A DNA stretch of 11,089 bases, from positions 2,114,542-2,125,630 of the forward strand of contig NZ_CACSIK010000001.1 of NCBI RefSeq assembly GCF_902705875.1. Direction: 5' to 3'. Position 1 is the stretch's first letter. Each line of letters opens with the position of its first letter. Made by a program: the position numbers and the translations under genes. Shown here piece after piece: positions 1 to 10,424 of this stretch. The notes under the pieces were generated by a model. It was not told the DNA's origin. It was given only the letters and a program-made list of their open reading frames with translations, and ran no database searches. This DNA comes from Zhongshania aliphaticivorans (GTDB lineage Bacteria; Pseudomonadota; Gammaproteobacteria; Pseudomonadales; Spongiibacteraceae).

Positions 1-144
1 CTGCCGTCGAGACCGCGTTGTTTTTGAAACTTTATTGATTGTGATAGGACGTTCAGCACCTTGCTTTTGCCTTGTTTCGGCGGCATCGGTGTTAATTTCA
101 ATTAAGCCTGTACGATATGTCTTATTATCTTTGTGTATCCGCAT
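1..144 (-). CDS. rpoS: Probable RNA polymerase sigma factor RpoS, N-terminal fragment (runs off the left edge)
   Basis: An open frame starts at an ATG (144-142) and stays open for 48 codons to the window edge. An AAGGA Shine-Dalgarno at 152-156 lies 7 nt upstream, and an in-frame TAA lies 12 codons before the ATG, so this start is well defined. The visible peptide begins MRIHKDNKTYRTGL and ends in a basic stretch (KTTRSRRQ). None of the conserved sigma-70 regions is in view. The name rests on position: in Pseudomonas, E. coli and many gammaproteobacteria the gene directly after nlpD on the same strand is rpoS, the general stress and stationary-phase sigma factor. In E. coli RpoS the conserved start of region 1.2 (LDATQLYL) comes after roughly 50 variable residues, so the fragment would end just before the diagnostic part. 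The basic end is unlike the acidic E. coli N-terminus. The reading frame is fairly sure, the identity only probable. Confidence 0.6.
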   Translation of the reverse strand, partial: MRIHKDNKTYRTGLIEINTDAAETRQKQGAERPITINKVSKTTRSRRQ

Positions 145-217
145 CGTCGAATCCTTCTTTTCGTTATATTGCTCGACTTAAGTGATACTTTAAAAATACT
201 CCTTAAAAAATCAGCGT

Positions 218-1009
218 TCAGCGCCTAGGAAGTAATTTCAAAGGATCTACCGGTTTACCATCTACACGAACTTCAAAATGTACTTTTGGCGAATCCGTAC
301 CACTATCGCCCAACTCTGCGATAACAGCACCCGCCTTTACACTATCCCCCTCTTTAACTAATAAACGTCGATTATGTCCGTAAGCACTTAAATAGCGATC
401 AGAATGCTTAAGAATTAATAGGTTCCCATAGCCAACCAAACCGCTACCTGCATACACTACTACGCCTGCCTTAGACGCACGTACAGGCTCCCCCATCTTG
501 CCTTTAATATCAATACCCTTATGAGCCTGACCAGTGGCAACGAATAAACGCAGTAATGGGCCTGTTATCGGCCATTGCCAAGAATCCCTTGGAGCATTAG
601 TAGTGACCGCAGGCTTAACAACAGGAGGGGCTGCAACAACCTTAGACTTTTTGGCCGGCTTACTCACCTTTGCAACGGGAGGGTTTGGCATTGCTTTAGC
701 TGGGCTCGATTTGGGTTTATTGCTTGCAACGGAAGCCTTCGTACTTTCCTGTAACATTAATGCCTGCCCAGGATAAATTGTGTACGGCGAAGCCAATCCG
801 TTAGCGTTCGCTAACCCTTGAACATCGAAGCCATAACGCCATGCTATCGAAAACAAGGTATCGCCAACACTGACAATATAATAAGGCGGAGGACGCTCGG
901 AAGGATTATAACGATCAGAAATAGGCGCAGAACCGCCATTGCTGCTACACGCAGAAACGCTTAAAATTAGGACGATTATGCTGAAAATCACTCTCAGCAA
1001 AGCCATCAT
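218..1009 (-). CDS. nlpD: NlpD-type LysM / M23 lipoprotein, amidase activator
   Basis: Outer-membrane lipoprotein of the NlpD family, which activates the septal amidase AmiC to split peptidoglycan during daughter-cell separation. From the ATG at 1009 the protein has 263 residues. It shows a hydrophobic signal peptide with lipobox VSAC (lipidated Cys21), a LysM peptidoglycan-binding domain at about 43-86 (YYIVSVGDTLFSIA), a Pro/Ala/Lys-rich linker to about 140, and an M23/LytM domain at about 146-258. A longer frame begins at a GTG at 1015, but the AAGGA at 1017-1021 is only 1 nt from that GTG and 7 nt from the ATG at 1009, so the ATG is preferred; another ATG follows at 1006. In the LytM domain, HKGID (H163, D167), YGH (H212) and KVHFE (K242, H244) show that the three zinc-ligand positions remain while the first His of the catalytic HxH is Lys. 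It precedes the putative rpoS by 73 nt. The AT-rich gap upstream (1016-1173) holds only a weak -10-like TATTAT at 1055-1060 with no good -35. Confidence 0.93.
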   Translation of the reverse strand: MMALLRVIFSIIVLILSVSACSSNGGSAPISDRYNPSERPPPYYIVSVGDTLFSIAWRYGFDVQGLANANGLASPYTIYPGQALMLQESTKASVASNKPKSSPAKAMPNPPVAKVSKPAKKSKVVAAPPVVKPAVTTNAPRDSWQWPITGPLLRLFVATGQAHKGIDIKGKMGEPVRASKAGVVVYAGSGLVGYGNLLILKHSDRYLSAYGHNRRLLVKEGDSVKAGAVIAELGDSGTDSPKVHFEVRVDGKPVDPLKLLPRR

Positions 1010-1016
1010 GTACACA

Positions 1017-1021
1017 TCCTT
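1017..1021 (-). promoter_or_regulatory. Shine-Dalgarno deciding the nlpD start
   Basis: AAGGA on the minus strand lies 7 nt before the ATG at 1009 and only 1 nt before the upstream GTG at 1015. This places initiation at the ATG. Confidence 0.7.
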
Positions 1022-1173
1022 ATAAGCACAAAAAAAACCTATTTTGTTAACGAAATAATACTAACCCTACTCATCTAAACCGCAATTCGTTGATAGGCAG
1101 CATTGCACCAACACCCTATTAATTACTTACCATCATTTAAAAACAGCGTTATAGAAAAAAATATTCTAAAAAA

Positions 1174-2079
1174 TCAGCTGTTTTTCGCGATTTTCTCTAT
1201 TAGCAACACGAAAATCACTCCAAAAATTGCTAAGAGCGTCGACACCATTAACTGTGGAGCACCTTGAGCGGCATATTCCCAAGGTAATACGTTATGCCAA
1301 CCAGGCGCCAATGACTCGCTCAAAAGCTGGCCACTAGCATCCAGCTTCCAAGGCCAAATTATCGTAAGTGACCCCAGTAAAATACCAGTTAGAGTAGCAA
1401 GCAAACGCGCTCTATAATGAAGCAACAACCAAGACAGCAAGCGCACAAACAACAATAACCCCACGGCACAGCCAGTAACAAAACTGAATAAAGAAACGAC
1501 TTCTAGCTGTTTTACCGCATTAATTACTGGCTCATACATACCAAGCAACAACAAAATAAAACTGCCGGAAATTCCTGGCAGTATCATTGCGCAAATCGCC
1601 AACGCACCAGACAAAAAAAGCGTCAGCGGCGTCGCCGCAAGTTCGGCAGGACGCAGTTCACCAATCGCAACGGCAAAAACAACCCCAAATACCAACCAGC
1701 CAAGCTGACGCCCTCCCTGGGGTATTTGTCGATAAACAATAATAGCGGAAGCTAAGATCAAACCAAAAAATAAAGCAGCCAATGGCACAGGGTATTCCTG
1801 CAGACCATATGATATCAACCGCGCCAAAGACACAACGCTAGCTACGACACCAAGTAGCAAGCTAATTAAAAAATTTCCGTTAACGGACTGCCAAAAAGCG
1901 AGGGGGCCAGATTTAAACAAGGTTTTCAGAGCATGTATATTGCAAGATTTAAGGCTTTCAATTAACTCGTCGTATATACCAGTAATAAAAGCAATAGTGC
2001 CACCAGAAACCCCTGGTACAACATCAGCAGCTCCCATCGCCATACCGCGAATGAATGTCCCTAATGAAAATCCCTGCAT
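1174..2079 (-). CDS. popT: DUF368 membrane protein, probable PopT-type undecaprenyl-phosphate translocase
   Basis: Polytopic inner-membrane protein of 301 residues in the DUF368 family. Members of that family (PopT) were shown to carry undecaprenyl phosphate across the cytoplasmic membrane, recycling the lipid carrier used for peptidoglycan and O-antigen assembly. The family signature appears twice, once per half: GAADVVPGVSGGT with PGVSGG at residues 22-27, followed by FITGIYDELI, and PGISGS at 168-173, followed by LLLLGMYEP. This fits an internally duplicated transporter. Long hydrophobic segments fill nearly the whole chain, and the C-terminus is a short charged tail (EKIAKNS). The open frame reaches a GTG at 2094, but AAGGA at 2085-2089 lies inside that extension, 5 nt before the ATG at 2079, so the ATG is taken. 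It sits 39 nt after pcm and upstream of nlpD, where classical clusters have pcm and nlpD adjacent. Family assignment is strong. The transport function is carried over from characterised relatives. Confidence 0.9.
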   Translation of the reverse strand: MQGFSLGTFIRGMAMGAADVVPGVSGGTIAFITGIYDELIESLKSCNIHALKTLFKSGPLAFWQSVNGNFLISLLLGVVASVVSLARLISYGLQEYPVPLAALFFGLILASAIIVYRQIPQGGRQLGWLVFGVVFAVAIGELRPAELAATPLTLFLSGALAICAMILPGISGSFILLLLGMYEPVINAVKQLEVVSLFSFVTGCAVGLLLFVRLLSWLLLHYRARLLATLTGILLGSLTIIWPWKLDASGQLLSESLAPGWHNVLPWEYAAQGAPQLMVSTLLAIFGVIFVLLIEKIAKNS

Positions 2080-2084
2080 AAAAT

Positions 2085-2089
2085 TCCTT
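2085..2089 (-). promoter_or_regulatory. Shine-Dalgarno deciding the popT start
   Basis: AAGGA on the minus strand lies 5 nt before the ATG at 2079. It falls within the extra five codons of the longer GTG-started frame, so the shorter start is favoured. Confidence 0.65.
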
Positions 2090-2118
2090 ATCACCCGTAG
2101 GGTATTTCAATAATATCG

Positions 2119-2760
2119 CTAAGCGACCACAACACCGGTAACCATCGGCACAAATAACACCGGTTCAATCAGCATCTCTTCCACGCCATCTTCCGTTTTA
2201 TCGTAAACATATAAAGACTGCTGCTTACCCACAGGGCCAACAGGAATAACAAGGCGCCCCCCCACTGCAAGTTGCTCTAACAGTTCAGCAGGAACCTCTT
2301 CTGGTGCAGCCGCTGAAAGAATAGCGTCAAAGGGGCCACGCTCTTTCCAGCCCATACCACCATCAGCGTGCCGTAAATGCACATTATGCAAGCCTAATTG
2401 ACGAAGCCTTTGGCGAGCTTTTTCTTGAAGTGGGCGAATACGCTCGACACTGAATACACGCTCTACCATCTGCGCCAAAATTGCTGTTTGATAGCCCGAT
2501 CCGGTACCCACTTCCAATACTCGCTCTTTGGGGCCATTAGCTAAAAGCAGCTCCGTCATACGAGCAACAATATAGGGTTGTGATAAGGTCTGCTGAAAGC
2601 CGATGGGCAGCGAGCTATCTTCATAAGCACGATGGGATAAAGCTTCATCAAGGAAAATATGACGAGGAGTCCCTCTAATCACATTTAACACCGCTTTGTC
2701 AGTTATGCCTTGTTCAAGCAAACGCTCAATCAAACGATCTCGAGTTCGCTGGGATGTCAT
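2119..2760 (-). CDS. pcm: Protein-L-isoaspartate O-methyltransferase
   Basis: Cytoplasmic SAM-dependent enzyme that methylates L-isoaspartyl residues in aged proteins so that they can return to aspartate. From the ATG at 2760 it has 213 residues, close to the 208 of E. coli Pcm. Visible family motifs are the substrate segment LPIGFQQTLSQPYIVARMTE (about 51-70), the SAM-binding motif I VLEVGTGSGYQT (81-92), FSVERI (103-108), and the C-terminal LFVPMVTG, which matches the family RFVPL(V/L) ending. The open frame extends ten codons further, to a GTG at 2790. However, AAGG at 2768-2771 lies 7 nt before the ATG, and MTSQRTR is the usual family N-terminus in pseudomonads, so the short form is chosen. 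The usual upstream partner surE is missing; truD ends directly before it. Identification is secure. Confidence 0.95.
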   Translation of the reverse strand: MTSQRTRDRLIERLLEQGITDKAVLNVIRGTPRHIFLDEALSHRAYEDSSLPIGFQQTLSQPYIVARMTELLLANGPKERVLEVGTGSGYQTAILAQMVERVFSVERIRPLQEKARQRLRQLGLHNVHLRHADGGMGWKERGPFDAILSAAAPEEVPAELLEQLAVGGRLVIPVGPVGKQQSLYVYDKTEDGVEEMLIEPVLFVPMVTGVVVA

Positions 2761-2827
2761 CCCAATACCTTGCAAATTTAAAATTGTCACCGTGTCTTCT
2801 CAGTAAACATCAGAGCAGTGAACGCCC

Positions 2828-3838
2828 TTAGTAATTGATCAATTCTCGCACAAGCGCTGTAGCGAAACAGCCCCTAGGCAGTGAAAAAGCAAGCGATAGG
2901 GTTCTTTTATCCAGACTCTGCCACTGAAGCTCTTTTGGAATTACTCGAAGTGCTCGACGCTCCATCGTCAGATTGTTTTTCATTAAGCCACTACACAAGT
3001 CTGAAAATTCAGCAAATACACTTTCTTCTAACTGTGCCACCTCGGCATTAGATGACAACTTTCCTAGCTTGCCAAACATTGGCCCCGTTGGATGAATATC
3101 GCCTCTTTCAAGCCGTTCGATAACGTGATCATCCAGCACCTCAGAAAATACACTCCCACTATCACGCAGTGCAAATATATCGCCGGGCAAACCCTTATTC
3201 CAATGTCCAGTCGTCACTCGCTGAGCTAACACGGTGTTAAAAATAAGACTTCTTGCTGCTGACAAATACATTCCACGCTCAAAACGTCCTGGCGTAAGTT
3301 GGCCGGCAAACCATTGGCGGCAAGCCGCTATATTGCCACCACCATAACCAAAGCGCTGCTCGCCAAAATAATTTGGGAAGCCTAGCTTAATATTATGTAG
3401 ACGCGGCTCTATAAGGGAAAGGTCACCGCTCAAATCTGTTAAATTCAACATAAAACGGTTGTAGCGATGACTACCTAAACGCAGTTTTTGACGATGACGC
3501 CCTTGACGTAAAATCCGCCATGTTTGCCCCTCCGGCACAGACCAATCCGGCTTGTTCTTACCTGGCAGGTGAACACAGAACCACTGCCGCGTCACCGCGT
3601 GTCGATCTTTTTGCCCCGAATAGGTCACTGCCCGTGGCTGTACGCCTGCTAGACGGGCCAATTGTCGCGCAACGTGCTCGGTGGTATCACCAACCTTTTC
3701 AATCCACAACCAGTCGAATTCACCGTCATCACTAAATTCGACGTGGAATACTTCTTCTACAATAAAATCTTGCGGCTGTGCTTTTATGACACCAGAAACA
3801 TTCGTAACACCTTGCGCTTTAGGCCAGTCAGGCAGCAT
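2828..3838 (-). CDS. truD: tRNA pseudouridine(13) synthase TruD
   Basis: Converts uridine 13 of certain tRNAs, notably tRNA-Glu, to pseudouridine. The 336-residue protein carries the TruD signature [14 protein letters not shown] with catalytic Asp78, and the family motif [11 protein letters not shown] at about 154-164, which opens the TRUD insertion domain. HPTGPMFG (249-256) lies in that domain. A GTG codon at 3841 directly precedes the ATG at 3838. GGAG at 3846-3849 is 7 nt from the ATG and 4 nt from the GTG, so the ATG is preferred. The start overlaps the end of ispF by 11 nt, implying translational coupling in one operon. In most gammaproteobacteria with this cluster surE follows; here pcm comes next. 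Confidence 0.95.
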   Translation of the reverse strand: MLPDWPKAQGVTNVSGVIKAQPQDFIVEEVFHVEFSDDGEFDWLWIEKVGDTTEHVARQLARLAGVQPRAVTYSGQKDRHAVTRQWFCVHLPGKNKPDWSVPEGQTWRILRQGRHRQKLRLGSHRYNRFMLNLTDLSGDLSLIEPRLHNIKLGFPNYFGEQRFGYGGGNIAACRQWFAGQLTPGRFERGMYLSAARSLIFNTVLAQRVTTGHWNKGLPGDIFALRDSGSVFSEVLDDHVIERLERGDIHPTGPMFGKLGKLSSNAEVAQLEESVFAEFSDLCSGLMKNNLTMERRALRVIPKELQWQSLDKRTLSLAFSLPRGCFATALVRELINY

Positions 3839-4319
3839 CACTACGCTCCAATAACAACACAGCGTCTACAGCAATCCCTTCGCTGCGGCCTACAAAACCC
3901 AACTTTTCAGTTGTTGTTGCCTTTACACTTATTTCTGAAACGGCAACGTCCAAAACAGTTGCGATAGATTCACGCATAGCCAATATATAAGGTGCTAATT
4001 TTGGTTGTTGAGCCGCAATCGTAATATCCACATTACCGAGGTGATATCCATGCTCAGCTACCAATTTATTGCAGTAACGCAATAAATCCCTGCTATCGGC
4101 GCCGGAATATTGCGGATCAGTATCTGGAAAGTGCTTACCGATATCCCCCAGCGCCAAAGCACCAAGCATCGCATCACACAGGGCGTGTAAAGCGACATCA
4201 CCATCGGAGTGCGCAATTAAACGCCACGGGCAAGGTATATGGACGCCACCCAATTGAATGCCATCGCCATTTTCGATTCGGTGAACATCATAGCCATGAC
4301 CAATTCTGATAGCACTCAT
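3828..4319 (-). CDS. ispF: 2-C-methyl-D-erythritol 2,4-cyclodiphosphate synthase
   Basis: Fifth step of the MEP isoprenoid pathway: cyclises CDP-ME-2-phosphate to MEcPP with release of CMP, as a zinc-dependent homotrimer. The 163-residue length is typical. Zinc ligands are visible as D11 and H13 in GHGYDVHR and H45 in [10 protein letters not shown]. The substrate loop HSDGD (37-41), [11 protein letters not shown] (58-68) and the [12 protein letters not shown] motif (134-145) are intact. Its ATG overlaps the ispD stop in an ATGA arrangement, and its Shine-Dalgarno (AGGGGTGG) lies inside the end of ispD. The tail overlaps truD. Confidence 0.97.
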   Translation of the reverse strand: MSAIRIGHGYDVHRIENGDGIQLGGVHIPCPWRLIAHSDGDVALHALCDAMLGALALGDIGKHFPDTDPQYSGADSRDLLRYCNKLVAEHGYHLGNVDITIAAQQPKLAPYILAMRESIATVLDVAVSEISVKATTTEKLGFVGRSEGIAVDAVLLLERSDAA

Positions 4320-5014
4320 TGCCCACCCCTAGATAAAAACACCTCTGCAATCGCAAGATCGTCAGGGTATGTGATTTTAATATTCCGATGACTTCCAGCT
4401 ATTAGCGCCGGTTTATCGCCACAATGCTCCATGGCAGAGGCTTCATCAGTTATCTTCAATTGATGCTCTCGACAATAAGTAAGTGCCTTTGTTAACGCTC
4501 CATAACGAAACAACTGCGGTGTTAAAGCCCGCCACATCCGCTCACGGTCTACGGTTTTCTGGATTTCACCATCCTCAGTGCTTCGCTTTATGGTATCTAC
4601 CACGGGAACAGCCAAAATCGCTCCCACCTGATGAGCACAGCCACGTTCTATTAATTGCGTAATATCATGGTGTGAAACACAGGGGCGTGCTGCATCGTGA
4701 ACCAACACCCAATCGGTATCTTCTGCATTCAATGACTGCAGTGCGCACGCTACTGAGTCAGATCGCTCCAGACCGCCATCCACACGTGATACCCGCGGAT
4801 CATTTGCACACGCTAAGGAATCAAAAAAAGTATCTTCGGGATGTAAAGCCACTACGACGGTGACGATATCGCTGATAGCCAATAACTTAGCGATACTGTG
4901 CTCGATCACGGTTTTATCTGCGAGTTGAAGATATTGCTTAGGGAGTTCGCTACCAAAACGCGCGCCGCGTCCAGCTGCAGGAACAATCGCCCATAAACGA
5001 CTTTTATCGGTCAC
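4316..5014 (-). CDS. ispD: 2-C-methyl-D-erythritol 4-phosphate cytidylyltransferase
   Basis: Third step of the MEP pathway: couples MEP with CTP to give CDP-ME and pyrophosphate. The 232-residue protein shows the nucleotide-binding loop [11 protein letters not shown] with R16, then PKQY with K26, and [10 protein letters not shown] (103-112). It also has [14 protein letters not shown] with R157, TDEASAME (189-196), and [10 protein letters not shown] with K213, the positions expected from E. coli IspD (R157, K213). Translation starts at a GTG at 5014 with AAGGG 10 nt upstream; no in-frame ATG lies nearby. The stop overlaps the ispF start by 4 nt. CTP is its substrate, and pyrG, the CTP synthase gene, lies upstream in the same block. 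Confidence 0.96.
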   Translation of the reverse strand: MTDKSRLWAIVPAAGRGARFGSELPKQYLQLADKTVIEHSIAKLLAISDIVTVVVALHPEDTFFDSLACANDPRVSRVDGGLERSDSVACALQSLNAEDTDWVLVHDAARPCVSHHDITQLIERGCAHQVGAILAVPVVDTIKRSTEDGEIQKTVDRERMWRALTPQLFRYGALTKALTYCREHQLKITDEASAMEHCGDKPALIAGSHRNIKITYPDDLAIAEVFLSRGGQ

Positions 5015-5064
5015 GGCGATTTTGCCCTTTTAAATTTAAGTCGTTCTTGTTCTTAGCTAAGGTT

Positions 5065-5343
5065 CTATTCATCAACTATAAGATAAAAGGTCTCACCAGA
5101 TTTAATCAGCCCCATATCGTTGCGAGCTCGCTCTTCAATACTATCTAAATCGTGCTTTAAACTACGAACCTCACCATATAAACGTTCATTTCGTAGACGT
5201 AACTCATTGTTGGTCTCATTTTGAACGGCAATATCACGACGTAAACTGGCAATTTGCTCCCAGCTTCCCGTACCCGTCCACAACCGCACTTGCAGCAGGG
5301 CCAGAATCACCAGCAATAATAAAAGCAGCCGGCGGCGAGTCAT
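5065..5343 (-). CDS. ftsB: Cell division protein FtsB
   Basis: Small bitopic inner-membrane divisome protein that forms the FtsQ-FtsB-FtsL complex, which helps activate septal peptidoglycan synthesis. The 92 residues have a basic cytoplasmic tip (MTRRR), one transmembrane helix at about 6-21, and a periplasmic leucine-zipper-like coiled coil at about 31-70. The conserved FtsB ending is RARNDMGLIKSGETFY (72-87). The ATG at 5343 has only a weak AAGAG-like Shine-Dalgarno. An intrinsic terminator after eno separates this gene from upstream transcription, so it needs read-through or its own promoter in 5344-5420. No convincing -35/-10 pair was found there, but a perfect-armed inverted repeat lies 32 nt before the start. 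Confidence 0.94.
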   Translation of the reverse strand: MTRRRLLLLLLVILALLQVRLWTGTGSWEQIASLRRDIAVQNETNNELRLRNERLYGEVRSLKHDLDSIEERARNDMGLIKSGETFYLIVDE

Positions 5344-5375
5344 AGCTCACTCTTTCGCGCGATAGTTATGTTCAT

Positions 5376-5393
5376 TTTTGTTCCAGAACAAAA
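5376..5393. repeat. 18-bp inverted repeat in the ftsB leader, candidate operator
   Basis: TTTTGTTC-CA-GAACAAAA has two perfectly complementary 8-nt arms around a 2-nt centre. It lies between the eno terminator and ftsB, 32 nt before the ftsB ATG. The 2-nt centre makes a strong RNA hairpin unlikely, so a dimeric DNA-binding protein site is the better guess. No known regulator is recognised: it is not a gammaproteobacterial LexA box. Confidence 0.35.
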
Positions 5394-5420
5394 TCCTAGA
5401 AAGTCTCAAACTTTTAAAAC

Positions 5421-5446
5421 AAAAAAGGCGGCCGTGGCCGCCCCTT
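5421..5446 (-). terminator. Intrinsic terminator after eno
   Basis: Read on the minus strand, GGCGGC-CACG-GCCGCC forms a 6-bp GC-only stem with a 4-nt loop, followed at once by six T residues. Upstream AAAGG can extend the stem against the T tract. It begins a few bases after the eno stop and should end or attenuate the pyrG-kdsA-eno transcript before ftsB. Confidence 0.85.
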
Positions 5447-5450
5447 TATA

Positions 5451-6755
<1,305 letters not shown>

Positions 6756-6763
6756 TTAAAAAA

Positions 6764-7627
<864 letters not shown>

Positions 7628-7650
7628 TTACGCAACCGCTCAGACAATAC

Positions 7651-9464
<1,814 letters not shown>

Positions 9465-10268
9465 ATGCAACCCATGCTGAATATCGCATTGCGCGCCGCC
9501 CGCAAAGCCGGCGACCTAATTGCGCGCGCCTCAGAACAAATCGACCGAGTCCAGGTTGAAACCAAAGGCGAAAATGATTTTGTCACCGAAATAGACCGCA
9601 AGGCCGAACAAGAAATCATTTACCATTTACAAAAAGCGTACCCTGACCACGGCTTTCTAGGTGAAGAATCAGGCCAAACAGGTAACGCCGACAGCCCTTA
9701 CCAGTGGGTAATCGACCCCATTGATGGCACGACCAACTTCATTCATGGCATCCCCCATTTCGCCATCTCTATCGCCTGTGTACATCAAGGCCAAATAGAA
9801 CATGCTGTGATCCTTGACCCAATACGCCGTGAAGAATTTACAGCAAGCCGTGGGCGTGGAGCCCAAGTTAATGGTCGCCGCGTACGGGTAACAATGAACG
9901 CAAGCCTTGAAGGCGCACTGATCGGCACAGGTATCCCCTTTAAAGCACACTGCGAAGAGCATATTTCTGCTTATATGAAGGGGCTAGAAGCTATTGCTAG
10001 TGAAACAGCTGGTATCCGCCGCGCTGGCGCTGCATCGCTAGACTTAGCCTACGTTGCCGCAGGACGCTTAGATGGCTTCTGGGAAATGGGACTAAGCAAG
10101 TGGGATATCGCTGCAGGAATCTTATTGGTCCGCGAGGCTGGCGGTTTAGTCAGCGACTTCAAAGGTGGTGGTGATTACTATGAAAGTGGCAACATTGTAG
10201 CCGCCAACCCAAAATGCCTAAAAGGTATTTTACAAGCTATACGGCCCCACCTAGAAAACATCCGCTAA
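9465..10268 (+). CDS. suhB: SuhB inositol-1-monophosphatase / rRNA antitermination factor
   Basis: Magnesium-dependent inositol monophosphatase family protein. E. coli SuhB also joins the Nus-factor complex that prevents premature termination and helps folding of rRNA. The 267 residues match the E. coli length. Metal-site residues are E67 in GEESG, D84 and D87 in WVIDPIDGTTNF, and D214 in SKWDIAAG. RRAGAASLDLAYVAAGR (185-201) and GNIVAANP complete the family pattern. The frame is open from an ATG at 9426, but that codon lies within the promoter -10. MQPMLNIALRAARKAG from 9465 matches the known E. coli N-terminus, and AAGG at 9451-9454 sits 10 nt upstream. It is monocistronic, between its own promoter and a hairpin terminator. 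Confidence 0.96.
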   Translation: MQPMLNIALRAARKAGDLIARASEQIDRVQVETKGENDFVTEIDRKAEQEIIYHLQKAYPDHGFLGEESGQTGNADSPYQWVIDPIDGTTNFIHGIPHFAISIACVHQGQIEHAVILDPIRREEFTASRGRGAQVNGRRVRVTMNASLEGALIGTGIPFKAHCEEHISAYMKGLEAIASETAGIRRAGAASLDLAYVAAGRLDGFWEMGLSKWDIAAGILLVREAGGLVSDFKGGGDYYESGNIVAANPKCLKGILQAIRPHLENIR

Positions 10269-10280
10269 TTTTAGCATTCC

Positions 10281-10320
10281 AAAAAAAACCCCAATATTGA
10301 TTTAATATCGGGGTTTTAAA
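10281..10320. terminator. Bidirectional terminator between suhB and dsbC
   Basis: AAAACCCC (10285-10292) pairs with GGGGTTTT (10310-10317). After one A-C mismatch the stem continues as ATATT/AATAT around a GATTT loop. On the plus strand it ends in four T residues, 17 nt after the suhB stop. On the minus strand it ends in eight T residues and would terminate dsbC transcripts. It serves two convergent genes, probably better for the dsbC direction. Confidence 0.85.
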
Positions 10321-10424
10321 AAACAAAATAACTAACTGCTTAAACCTCCACCGCCACTATAAACCTCACATAATGACAAGAGATCAATTTTCAGGGGCTA
10401 CCCAAACAATCGGTGATAATAAGC

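Noticed and set aside
534..776. 80-residue Gly/Ala/Leu-rich plus-strand frame opposite nlpD
   Set aside because: It is the complement of the repetitive Pro/Ala/Lys linker of NlpD, so its hydrophobic look is a composition artefact.
2093..2103. Small inverted repeat ACCC-GTA-GGGT before popT
   Set aside because: Only 4 bp of stem, and no T tract or conserved context; likely chance.
3520..3967. Plus-strand frames of 71 and 101 residues opposite truD and ispF
   Set aside because: They lie antisense to conserved catalytic segments and show no coherent domain or ribosome site.
5052..5061. Palindrome CTTAGCTAAG between ispD and ftsB
   Set aside because: Ten bases, no loop, no obvious regulatory position in the middle of a transcription unit; expected by chance at this length.
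9669..9962. 97-residue minus-strand open frame inside suhB
   Set aside because: It is fully antisense to a well-conserved enzyme gene, has no recognisable motif, and is best explained as a shadow frame.
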